9,723 bases of DNA from the NCBI GenBank assembly GCA_046727175.1, contig JBKPCD010000152.1, positions 1 to 9,723 on the forward strand. Direction: 5' to 3'. Below are positions 1 through 5,615 of this stretch, piece after piece. Each line of letters starts with the position of its first letter. Position 1 is the first letter of the stretch. Source of the DNA: JBKPCD01 sp046727175 (GTDB taxonomy: Bacteria > Acidobacteriota > Vicinamibacteria > Vicinamibacterales > 2-12-FULL-66-21). The notes beneath the pieces were generated by a model that worked only from the letters and a program-made list of their open reading frames with translations, did not search any database and was not told the origin of the DNA. The position numbers were made by a program, and so were the translations under genes.

Positions 1-275
1 GCCGCGACCCGCGTGTAGCGTGCCTCCGGGGTGCCGACTGGTCGTTGCCCCACGGTGAGCCAGGTAAACACGATTGCCAAGACCGCGCAGGTCCCGCCAA
101 TCGGTCCGCATGCGATGTACAGGTTCTGTTGCACCGTCAACCAGTCGCGGGCTCCGAGACGGAGCTTGCCGACGATCTCCAACACGTGCGCAAACGTGAC
201 CCCGAGCGTCAGCGCGACGAAGCTAAGGCTGAGCAACAGCACGATGACATGGCTCATTGACGTTTTGCTGGTCAT
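1..275 (-). CDS. DUF1772-like small membrane protein (3' end outside window)
   Basis: The frame starts at ATG 275–273 and stays open to the window edge, giving about 91 residues, so the C-terminal part is missing. Two hydrophobic segments are visible, about residues 10–33 and 56–76. Between them is a soluble stretch containing GKLRLGARDWLTVQQNLY, which resembles the HVLE-x-GKLRL...WLTVQQNLY pattern I associate with DUF1772-type (anthrone-oxygenase-like) membrane proteins. The start overlaps the stop of the upstream methyltransferase-like gene by four bases (ATGA, 275–272), so the two were probably translationally coupled in one transcript. The family's biochemical role is not firmly known. 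No frameshift is visible in this part. Family assignment is by recognition only. That it is a real gene is likely, given clean membrane-protein composition and the coupled start. Confidence 0.68.
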   Translation of the reverse strand, partial: MTSKTSMSHVIVLLLSLSFVALTLGVTFAHVLEIVGKLRLGARDWLTVQQNLYIACGPIGGTCAVLAIVFTWLTVGQRPVGTPEARYTRVA

Positions 276-737
276 AGCCAACGCGGAACCTGCACGGCAT
301 ATTCCCGATAGGCCGCGCCGAACCGTCCATTGAGATAGCGCTCCTCTCGTTCGATCACCCCGTAGGTGACGATCGTTAGTGCGGCCGGCAACAGAAGCAG
401 CGGCCACAGTCGCCTGGCCATGAGAGACGCCCCGCATAGATCAACGCCTGGCTAAGGTCGTCAGGATTCCGGCTGTGTCGATAAGGTCCGTCGCTCACGA
501 GCGCGCGCGTTGCGCGCAACGGTGAAACCGGCGTCGATGCTCGGGCAAAGCGCCAGACCACCGCCACGCTCAGGCAGGTCCTAGTTCCGGCCAGCACCCC
601 GCCGATCAGCCGCAGTCGCACCCGAGCGGGAGCGATGTGGACGGGAACAACCGGTGCAACGCTTCCGCAATCATCCACGCGACAAGAAACAACACTGGCG
701 GTTGATCGAACACGCTCGCCGAATCGTTGGTCGTCAT
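272..737 (-). pseudogene. Isoprenylcysteine carboxyl methyltransferase (ICMT)-like membrane protein, frame broken twice
   Basis: Three minus-strand frames join into one recognisable ICMT/PEMT-type membrane methyltransferase. The first starts at ATG 737–735 and includes the hydrophobic stretch PPVLFLVAWMIAEALHRLFP. It stops after LPLGCDCG unless the frame changes near 601–626. The second frame carries GGVLAG, then TRALVSDGPYRHSRNP, the family's typical TxALVTDGPYRxSRNPMYL region, and ALIYAG. A second change near 400–432 is needed to reach LWPLLLLPAAL, then VIEREERYLNGRFGAAYREY and a stop at 274–272. Each change is explained by one missing base. The signature normally reads SRNPMYL, whereas here it is SRNPDDL. 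Intact relatives are about 150–160 residues, and the rebuilt product would match. Either the gene is decaying or the assembly has two one-base errors. Its stop overlaps the start of the next gene. Confidence 0.72.
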
Positions 738-762
738 GTGCACAGGGCGAATATGCCCCAGC

Positions 763-845
763 GGCCGCACTGTCGGCCACGGCCTGGATTCGCCGTCATC
801 ACGCCCAGGCCGCGATTCCAGGAATCGCAGACCCGTCTGTCAGAC
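763..845. repeat. Cluster of four adjacent inverted repeats
   Basis: In order on the plus strand: GGCCG 763–767 pairs with CGGCC 774–778; CGGCCTGG-type arms 780–787 and 805–812 pair over 8 bp around a 17-nt loop; a perfect 17-bp palindrome spans 812–828 (GCGATTCC, A, GGAATCGC); and a perfect 11-bp palindrome spans 835–845 (GTCTG, T, CAGAC). The repeats abut or nearly abut. They lie upstream of the ICMT-like start at 737 on the minus strand and upstream of the plus-strand gene at 1062. They could be operators, a structured 5' leader, or a REP-like palindromic element. The sequence does not decide between these. Confidence 0.55.
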
Positions 846-1012
846 CTGGATCTCACGATGCGGCCTCGCCTATTAGAAAAACATGGATGCGAGATGCGGG
901 CCGCTTCATATATAGCCGCAGCACTGAGAGACGAACTCGAGAGTGTCCACTGAACGGCGGTGTTTTTAAGCGCGTGGCGTTACCGAACCCATGAATTCGC
1001 GAACCGCTCTGC

Positions 1013-1041
1013 TTGGCCGAGAATTCGGCAGTTGCTATAAC
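1013..1041 (+). promoter_or_regulatory. Candidate sigma-70-type promoter for the fusion gene
   Basis: TTGGCC (1013–1018) and TATAAC (1036–1041) are separated by 17 bases and match the -35 and -10 consensus at 4 and 5 of 6 positions. Transcription would start near 1048, just ahead of the GGAGGA ribosome-binding site at 1051–1056. A small inverted repeat, GCCGA-GAAT-TCGGC (1016–1029), sits in the spacer and could bind a regulator. The rest of 846–1012 shows no gene that I recognise. Confidence 0.4.
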
Positions 1042-1061
1042 TGAGGGTGCGGAGGAATGAC

Positions 1062-1988
1062 GTGACACACAGAACGGTACGTATCGCTCAGTTTGTCAAC
1101 GTGTTGCTCTTCGCGCTCGTCATGGGCGTCTTCTGGGGAACCTGGTTCAGCCTGAGTCGATCCATCGCGTCGATTAGACCCGAGACGTTCCTTGAAGTCG
1201 GCCACACCATGATTGCGAACCTCGGCGGGCCAATGAGTGTACTGATGCCAGCCGCACTTGTCTCGTCCATGCTCCTGCTGATCATGCTGTTCCGTCAGCG
1301 AGGCGGCGCGGCCTTCAATCTGGCGTTGGCCGGTTTGCTCGACGGCAAACGCGCGACGACGCACTGGTATTACCTCAAGGAGCTACGCGAAGAGCATCCC
1401 AGCGTGCAGTACGTTGCGCATCGTCGGCTTGTGGTCGACCGCAGGGTGGCGACGACGACGGGGATTACGGCCTCAATGCCGATGTCGTTGACGTTGATCG
1501 AAGCAATCGTCGGTCGCGAAGCCGCAGAAAGGGTCGCCCATAACGTCGGTCTGAGGCGATGGGACGCGCGTCACGACAGCCATACGTTCCAGTTCACGCG
1601 CCCATTCGCATTGACTGCGATCCGCAACACCTTCGCGGTGTGGAACCGAGAGCAACTGGGTCTGGAGATCGAGCCAGGCGTCGACGAAGTGACGCTGGCG
1701 CTCGTCGCAGACGCGTGGTCACGAACGTACCGGTCACGCGCGGTGACATGGTCGCGCAGCGAGGGTGCCAAAGAGACCCGAAACGGCGTCCGCATTCGCC
1801 CCGAGAGAGTCGCCGCGAGCTGGCCAGCCGACCATCTGCTCCCTGCGATCGCGGAAGGGAGACCGGCGAGCGCGTTGGACGAAGCGCTGAATGCGATTGC
1901 TGCCCCGTATGGCATGCACACAGCCGACTTCGTTGCCATGCAGCTCGAATACCCTCGGGGCCGAGCGCATCGCAATAAGGCCGCCTGA
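1062..1988 (+). CDS. Chimeric frame: DUF1772-like N-terminus joined to DJ-1/PfpI-type C-terminus
   Basis: The start chosen is GTG 1062, five bases after a perfect GGAGGA; an in-frame GTG at 1047 precedes that site and is unlikely. The product is 308 aa. Residues 1–~90 are membrane-type: one segment contains FALVMGVFWGTWFSLSRSI, followed by a soluble loop and a second segment, MSVLMPAALVSSMLLLIMLF, as in DUF1772 proteins. At about residues 88–95 (nt 1323–1346) the sequence changes to LDGKRATTHWYYLKEL, the segment after the nucleophile elbow of DJ-1/PfpI (GATase1-like) proteins. The typical C-terminal region follows: ATTTGITASMP (about residues 131–141), RRWDARHDSHTF, WNREQLG, VADAWSRTYRS and MQLEYPR at the end. 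The C-terminal half of DUF1772 and the N-terminal DJ-1 half, including the CTGA cysteine elbow, are both absent. The frame is open throughout, but the product probably has neither parent's activity. It could also be an assembly chimera. Confidence 0.72.
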   Translation: MTHRTVRIAQFVNVLLFALVMGVFWGTWFSLSRSIASIRPETFLEVGHTMIANLGGPMSVLMPAALVSSMLLLIMLFRQRGGAAFNLALAGLLDGKRATTHWYYLKELREEHPSVQYVAHRRLVVDRRVATTTGITASMPMSLTLIEAIVGREAAERVAHNVGLRRWDARHDSHTFQFTRPFALTAIRNTFAVWNREQLGLEIEPGVDEVTLALVADAWSRTYRSRAVTWSRSEGAKETRNGVRIRPERVAASWPADHLLPAIAEGRPASALDEALNAIAAPYGMHTADFVAMQLEYPRGRAHRNKAA

Positions 1989-2482
1989 GTAAGTGGCGCG
2001 TGCGCCAGGCAACGACCCCTTCGGCCACGCAGAAAGCGAGTTCTGACGGGGCGTGGGTCGGCTTGCCAGCGCCGTGGGCGCTCGGGTATGCCCCGTATCG
2101 CGGCGAGAGGGGAACTCGTCTTCACGACGACACGCAAGGCCTATTAGGCAATTTGACGTTGCCGTGCGAATTGGATGATTCTCCATCAAGGTCCTATGGC
2201 AGCGGCCGTAAATGACATCGACACTTCATATGGTTCCTGGCCGCGATGAAGGCACGTCGTTCGAGCACGATCGACAATGTCGTGTCGGTCATGCGCCGAG
2301 TCGATTTTCCGGCCTGCGGTTGAGCGCAGTCGCTGGAGTGAGTTGCCCGTCGACTGTCAGCCGTGAATGAGATTGTGGAGCTGCCAGTGTGAACGCGGCC
2401 GAAATCAAGATGGGGATTTCGATTCGTCCGGCCGGTCCGGGCGATGCGACCAGCTGTGGAAACGCATTCGACGGAGAACGCG
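1989..2482. other. Intergenic stretch without a recognisable gene
   Basis: Open frames here are short and have no family-like sequence. A 25-residue frame from ATG 2248 (KARRSSTIDNVVSVM...) and a frame from 2389 containing ISIRPAGPGDA look faintly like the N-termini of a DUF5995 protein and a GNAT acetyltransferase respectively. Neither continues, so they are at most debris. The last bases contain GGAG (2473–2476), a plausible ribosome-binding site for the following broken gene. Confidence 0.4.
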
Positions 2483-2903
2483 ATGTCGAGAGAAACGCGA
2501 ATGACCGCCGGCGTTCTGCTCGTGGTGCTCCCTTCGGTATGTACGGAGGCCTGTCGATCCTATCCCTGCTGACGCAACATTCCTCGGGCTTTGTCGACAA
2601 TCCCTTCGGCACGATTTGTGGCGCGCCGGCCATGCACACGCAGGCGTTTATCTGGTACTGTCGCTCGTGATGCTCCGCTATGCGGACGAGGCCCTGCTGT
2701 CGCCGTTCTGGAAGTGGATCGCCCGGGCCGGTGCGCCTATCGCGGCGATTCTTATTCCGGCGGCGTTCTTCCTCTCCGTGGCGTCTCCCACCGCGATCGA
2801 GCCGAATGGGTTGCTCAACCTCGCTTACATCGGAACCCTCTTCCTTGCAACTGGCGTCCTCAGCCTGGGAATCGGTCTGATTCGCGCCGCACGTCGCTCG
2901 TAA
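2483..2903 (+). pseudogene. Small multi-pass membrane protein, frame broken twice
   Basis: Translation from ATG 2483, nine to ten bases after GGAG, begins MSRETRMTAGVLLVVLPSV and then needs one missing base near 2536–2540 to continue as MYGGLSILSLL and GFVDNPF. A second missing base near 2605–2612 leads into RHDLWRAGHAHAGVYLVLSLV, then ALLSPFWKWIARAGAPIAAI and the end at TAA 2901–2903. The rebuilt protein has about 140 residues and four hydrophobic segments. Its RAGHAHAG motif and the ...LSPFWKW...AAFFLSV...IEPN... order match a small conserved bacterial membrane-protein family that I recognise but cannot name or assign a function. The last 95 residues remain open from 2616 and might be annotated alone as an ORF, but they lack the first transmembrane segment. 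Decay or two one-base sequence errors explain it equally well. Confidence 0.65.
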
Positions 2904-3058
2904 TCACCGCTCGATCCTCCGCACCGCGACCCATCTCACTACGAGCGCGAACCGACGCTGTGTCAGATCAAATGCTACCCGAAATCCGGTCGAACACCGG
3001 CAGTTACGGATGCACCTCGACGACCTCGTTGTGGGCTCAAGTCGTTACGAGAGTGACG

Positions 3059-3253
3059 GTGCGATGTGCCCGTCAGCACAATGGGTGCGACCACGCCCGC
3101 GTCATTCATCAACGACTGCACACGCGTGGCCGTGTTTTCCTCCAAACGATAGTTCGAGTGCACCCATCGAGCAACGGCGCTCGCACCATGCGCTTTTGGT
3201 TGGACGAAATCAAGTAGGTCCAGCCGGCCGCCAGGCCTGAGAACCAGTTCCAA
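3059..3253 (-). pseudogene. Remnant of a class I SAM-dependent methyltransferase (C-terminal third)
   Basis: The minus-strand frame reads ELVLRPGGRLDLLDF, the classic post-motif LRPGGxLxLLDF segment of class I methyltransferases. It continues with AHGASAVARWVHSNYRL, ENTATRVQSLMNDAG and VVAPIVLTGTS, which parallels the usual HxxHRLxDN...LMxxAGF...GRR C-terminal pattern. The SAM-binding N-terminal region (about 130 residues) is absent: sequence upstream of 3253 has no glycine-rich motif I in any frame. Downstream the similarity ends near residue 65, where one frame change would give RTVTLVTT and a stop. There is no convincing start codon or ribosome-binding site. It is a 5'-deleted gene fragment next to the intact operon that begins at 3376. 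The region 2904–3058 holds nothing else that I recognise. Confidence 0.5.
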
Positions 3254-3327
3254 CGAGAGTCGATGACCCGAAGCTGCCCGGACTTGTGCTCCCTAGACGA
3301 TTCCGGCCGAATGCGACAGTTAGATGT

Positions 3328-3343
3328 TCAACTAGATAGTTGA
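3328..3343. promoter_or_regulatory. ArsR-type operator 1
   Basis: TCAACTAGATAGTTGA is an inverted repeat with 7-bp arms and a 2-nt centre. It overlaps the first four bases of the -35 box. It is nearly identical to a second site whose centre is exactly 40 bp downstream. The shared pattern is TCAAC-y-w-GAT-r-GTTGA. The gene just downstream encodes an ArsR-family repressor, so autoregulation is the natural inference. Confidence 0.72.
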
Positions 3344-3368
3344 CAATCTGTCTGCGGCGGGACATATT
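3340..3368 (+). promoter_or_regulatory. Sigma-70-type promoter of the ArsR operon
   Basis: A perfect -35 box, TTGACA (3340–3345), is followed after 17 bases by CATATT (3363–3368), which matches 4 of 6 consensus -10 positions. The predicted start of transcription is about 3375, one base before the ATG at 3376. Operator 1 overlaps the -35 box and operator 2 overlaps the end of the -10 box, so bound repressor would block polymerase at both. Confidence 0.6.
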
Positions 3369-3383
3369 CAACCTGATGGTTGA
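3368..3383. promoter_or_regulatory. ArsR-type operator 2, containing the start codon
   Basis: TCAACCTGATGGTTGA has perfect 6-bp arms around TGAT. The ATG at 3376–3378 lies inside it, so its right arm also encodes the first residues (M-V-D) of the repressor. It lies four helical turns from operator 1, on the same face of the helix. Confidence 0.7.
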
Positions 3384-3738
3384 TGACGCTGTCATGAACG
3401 ACGTGTTCCACGCGCTCGCTCACGATGCGCGGCGCGCAATGCTCGCCCGGCTCGCCTCCGGCGATCTCACGGTTGGGGAGCTCGCCGAGCCCTTCCTGAT
3501 GTCACTCGAGGCTGCTTCCAAGCACATCAAGGTACTCGAGCGAGCCGGTCTGGTTCGCCGGACCGTCGAAGGCCGTCGCCACATCTGCACTCTGTCTCCG
3601 GCGCCGCTCGCGTCCGCCTACTCCTGGCTCGGCTTCTACCAGCGCTTTTGGAACGCGCGGCTCGATGCACTGGAAGGGCTTTTCGCTCCCGCTTCAAAGA
3701 TGAAAGGAAAGAAGCGAGGGGAGGGACAGAAACGATGA
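3376..3738 (+). CDS. ArsR-family winged-helix transcriptional repressor
   Basis: The 120-residue protein has the standard ArsR fold order: FHALAHDARRAMLARLASG (about residues 11–29), ELAEPF, then the recognition helix region SLEAASKHIKVLERAGLV (43–60) and the wing RRTVEGRRHICTL. The C-terminal helix FYQRFWNARLDALEGLF is typical of the ArsR subgroup paired with SRPBCC proteins. It has a single cysteine (Cys71) and lacks the ELCVCDL metal motif, so it is probably not a metal sensor; the inducer is unknown. ATG 3376 is chosen because relatives begin shortly before the FHALA segment and the promoter places transcription start one base upstream. No ribosome-binding site precedes it, so translation is probably leaderless. 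A TTG at 3340 is open in frame but lies in the -35 box. The stop overlaps the next start by four bases. Confidence 0.92.
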   Translation: MVDDAVMNDVFHALAHDARRAMLARLASGDLTVGELAEPFLMSLEAASKHIKVLERAGLVRRTVEGRRHICTLSPAPLASAYSWLGFYQRFWNARLDALEGLFAPASKMKGKKRGEGQKR

Positions 3739-4247
3739 CTCGAAAGAAGGCTCAGCCCATCGCCGTACGGTTGGAGCGGGTGATACCCGCACCTCCGCGT
3801 GACGTGTACCGTGCGTGGCTCGATCCCGATCTCCTGCGGCGCTGGCTGGCTCCCGCTGGGATCACGGTGAGCCGCGCTGAGGTCGAGGCGCGCATCGGGG
3901 GCCACTTTCGCATCTGGCATGTCGAGTCGGGAGCCGACGTCGGCGGGTTCGAGTGCGAGATCGTCGAGCTCGTGCCGGACGAACGCATCGTCTTTCGGTG
4001 GGGATTCGTCGGGCCCGAGCGAACCGCAGGACGAGTATTTGACTCGGTCTTGACCGTTAGCCTGCAGGCGGCGCCGGGAGGAGCGACGAAGCTCACCTTG
4101 ATTCACGAACGGCTGGAAGATCTTGCTGCTGCGATGCCGCACATCGCCGACAAGGTGCAGGTTGGTTGGGAACTCGTCCTGGAAAAGCTCGCCGTCACGC
4201 TTGGGACGACGGGAGGCGATGCGAATGTGGGGCGCCGGAGCGTCTGA
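3735..4247 (+). CDS. SRPBCC/AHSA1-domain protein
   Basis: The 170-residue product is a single START-like SRPBCC domain of the AHSA1 type. It has an N-terminal VRLERVIPAPPRDVYRAWLDPDLLRRWLAP (residues about 10–39), then the strand region GGHFRIWH...GGFECEIVELVPDERIVFRWGF, and a C-terminal helix with VGWELVLEKLA. These domains bind hydrophobic ligands in a deep cavity; no enzymatic activity can be read from the sequence. The ATG at 3735 overlaps the ArsR stop (ATGA), with GAGGGA at 3721–3726 as ribosome-binding site. ArsR–SRPBCC pairs are a widespread cassette in soil bacteria, and the partner probably relates to the signal sensed by the repressor. An upstream ATG near 3648 is in frame but lies within the ArsR gene and is not used. 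No frame damage is seen. Confidence 0.92.
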   Translation: MTRKKAQPIAVRLERVIPAPPRDVYRAWLDPDLLRRWLAPAGITVSRAEVEARIGGHFRIWHVESGADVGGFECEIVELVPDERIVFRWGFVGPERTAGRVFDSVLTVSLQAAPGGATKLTLIHERLEDLAAAMPHIADKVQVGWELVLEKLAVTLGTTGGDANVGRRSV

Positions 4248-4265
4248 ACACTGGAGGATTCTGGG

Positions 4266-4907
4266 ATGCGGAAGGTGATCATTTTCGAATGGATGAGTCT
4301 CGATGGCGTTGTGCAGGCGCCCGCGTATGCCGATGAGGATACGAGTGGCGGCTTCACACATGGCGGCTGGCACTCGCGTTACTTCGAAGAGCGCTCGATG
4401 AAATGGGTCGTCGAGAACGTGAACCGGGGCGGAGGCTTCTTATTCGGTCGCCGCACGTACGATGTATTCGCAGCACACTGGCCCAACGCGTCGCCGGAAG
4501 AACAGGCGCTCGCCCAACCGTTGAACACCCTCCCAAAGTACGTCGCGTCGAGAACGCTGCGGGAGCCACTCGCCTGGCAGAACTCAAGGCTGCTCGCGGG
4601 CGATCTCGCCGAGTCCGTGGCCGCGTTGAAAAGCGAGGCCGGCAATGATCTGCTGGTGATTGGCAGCACTGAGCTCGCCGCTGCCCTTCTCGAGCACGAT
4701 CTCGTCGACGAGATTCGGCTGATGATCGATCCCGTCATGCTCGGCGGCGGCAAACGCTTCTTTCGCGACGACGGGGTGTGTCGGCGACTCGCTCTCGTGA
4801 CGAGCGAGATGACTTCGACCGGCGCGATCCTGGCAACGTACGCCCGATCAGTCGCGGAGGGTGCGGAGCGACCACAGCGGCTCCCGCACCCTCCTGCCCG
4901 CACGTGA
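4266..4907 (+). CDS. RibD_C / dihydrofolate reductase-like protein
   Basis: This is a 213-residue protein of the RibD C-terminal (bacterial bifunctional deaminase-reductase C-terminal) family. Visible signatures are the opening MRKVIIFEWMSLDGVVQAP (residues 1–19), GGGFLFGRRTYDVFAAHWP (55–73), LPKYVASRTL (89–98), NDLLVIGSTELAAALLEHDLVDE (127–149) and MIDPVMLGGGKRFF (153–166). The family fold binds NADPH; the natural substrate in these ArsR-linked members is unknown. GGAGG at 4253–4257 precedes the ATG by 8 bases, and the gap from the SRPBCC stop is 18 bases, so it belongs to the same operon. The conserved region ends near LATYARSV. About 17 further residues, rich in Pro and Arg, are encoded by a long hairpin, which suggests that the ancestral stop was lost. 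Confidence 0.9.
   Translation: MRKVIIFEWMSLDGVVQAPAYADEDTSGGFTHGGWHSRYFEERSMKWVVENVNRGGGFLFGRRTYDVFAAHWPNASPEEQALAQPLNTLPKYVASRTLREPLAWQNSRLLAGDLAESVAALKSEAGNDLLVIGSTELAAALLEHDLVDEIRLMIDPVMLGGGKRFFRDDGVCRRLALVTSEMTSTGAILATYARSVAEGAERPQRLPHPPART
4856..4894 (+). terminator. Terminator-like hairpin inside the 3' end of the RibD_C gene
   Basis: The arms are 4856–4869 (GGAGGGTGCGGAGC) and 4880–4894 (GCTCCCGCACCCTCC), pairing over 14 bp with one bulged C around a 10-nt loop. No T-run follows, so it may be a rho-assisted or transcript-stabilising hairpin rather than a classic intrinsic terminator. It lies before the stop codon at 4905–4907. Confidence 0.55.
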
Positions 4908-5366
4908 CGAGTCCAGACCACCGCGTCTTCAAGCGGCCCTCGCGTTGCAGCCGCTGCTGGATCTGAACCAGTCGATCTTCAGGTCGGTGAAGGCCTCTCA
5001 CCGAACAGCGACGGCTCGCCGGCTCGCTCCAAGCCGCTGGTAAACTCCTCCAGGAGGTCGCTCGGATGGAGCCTTAGAGCTCAGAACCCCAACGCCGTGG
5101 ATGCTCGGACAGTTGTACACACAGTGACGAGCGCTACAAACCTGATGTGCGCAGAGCCGATACTCACAGACGCCTAGAAGCGACAGAGCAGCTGAACAAG
5201 CTGCGGCTAGTGTCGGCAGAAATCCGCGAGTGCGGCAGTTGATTCGTGATCCGCGACTGACCGTGGTAGGTGAATCTGTCTCGAACAATCCTTGTGTATC
5301 GAAATCCGTTCGGAACGTGGGTCCCAAATCGCCGCGGGCATTGGTCGGATGGGTCCTGACACCTGG
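4908..5366. other. Intergenic stretch without a recognisable gene
   Basis: No frame here shows family-like sequence. A short CCTCC-A-GGAGG inverted repeat sits at 5047–5057. A closed frame of about 22 codons (ATEQLNKLRLVSAEIREC, ending near 5239) looks coil-forming but has no start. No tRNA-like T-arm was found. Confidence 0.4.
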
Positions 5367-5564
5367 TCACGCCCCTTTCCGCTTCAACGTCTGCGTGATT
5401 GCGGTCTTCCAGGCGTTCGCGTGCTGCCACGCATCCAAGCCAGCGGTCACGGGTTGTTCGGAAATGAGCCGAGTACCGTCGTACAACCGAAGGTGTGCGA
5501 GCGCGCCTTTGAAGCACAAAACACATCGCCACGTGTCCTCTTGCCACAGAATCACGTCCGACAC
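5367..5564 (-). CDS. Small hypothetical protein, 65 aa
   Basis: The minus-strand frame reads MSDVILWQEDTWRCVLCFKG, then HLRLYDGTRLISEQPV and AWQHANAWKTAITQTLKRKG. The amphipathic strand pattern VILW...WRCVL...LRLYDG.RLI.EQPV followed by one helix looks like a genuine small alpha/beta protein. It resembles short conserved hypotheticals of the xRLYxxxxLVxEExxxxxxxAxxxAxxW type, but I cannot name a family. GTG 5564 is chosen because AAGGA lies seven bases upstream of it. An in-frame GTG at 5600 would add 12 residues (FAAPLQNKDDHV) with no ribosome-binding site. A perfect 15-bp palindrome lies about 50 bp upstream. Overlapping frames on both strands look like shadows. Whether it is expressed is uncertain. 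Confidence 0.5.
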   Translation of the reverse strand: MSDVILWQEDTWRCVLCFKGALAHLRLYDGTRLISEQPVTAGLDAWQHANAWKTAITQTLKRKGA

Positions 5565-5615
5565 GTGGTCATCCTTGTTCTGAAGCGGCGCGGCAAACAC
5601 GCAGCGCTGGAGGGG

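Noticed and set aside
1571..2189. Long minus-strand and alternate plus-strand frames opposite the fusion gene (up to 188 aa)
   Set aside because: They mirror the high-GC coding strand of the 1062–1988 gene and have Arg/Ser-rich shadow composition with no family-like segment.
2248..2325. Short frame KARRSSTIDNVVSVM resembling the start of a DUF5995 protein
   Set aside because: It stops after 25 residues and nothing downstream in other frames continues the family pattern.
2389..2480. Possible GNAT acetyltransferase N-terminus (ISIRPAGPGDA, then QLWKRI after one frame change)
   Set aside because: Only about 25 residues resemble the family and the next gene starts at once; too short to separate from chance.
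3636..4373. 245-aa minus-strand frame opposite the ArsR–SRPBCC genes
   Set aside because: Antisense shadow of two well-supported genes; no recognisable domain and no ribosome-binding site.
4379..4921. 180-aa minus-strand frame opposite the RibD_C gene
   Set aside because: Ser/Arg-rich antisense shadow of a clear coding region.
4908..5366. tRNA or small RNA in the long gap
   Set aside because: No T-arm consensus, no cloverleaf and no promoter-hairpin pair found by eye.
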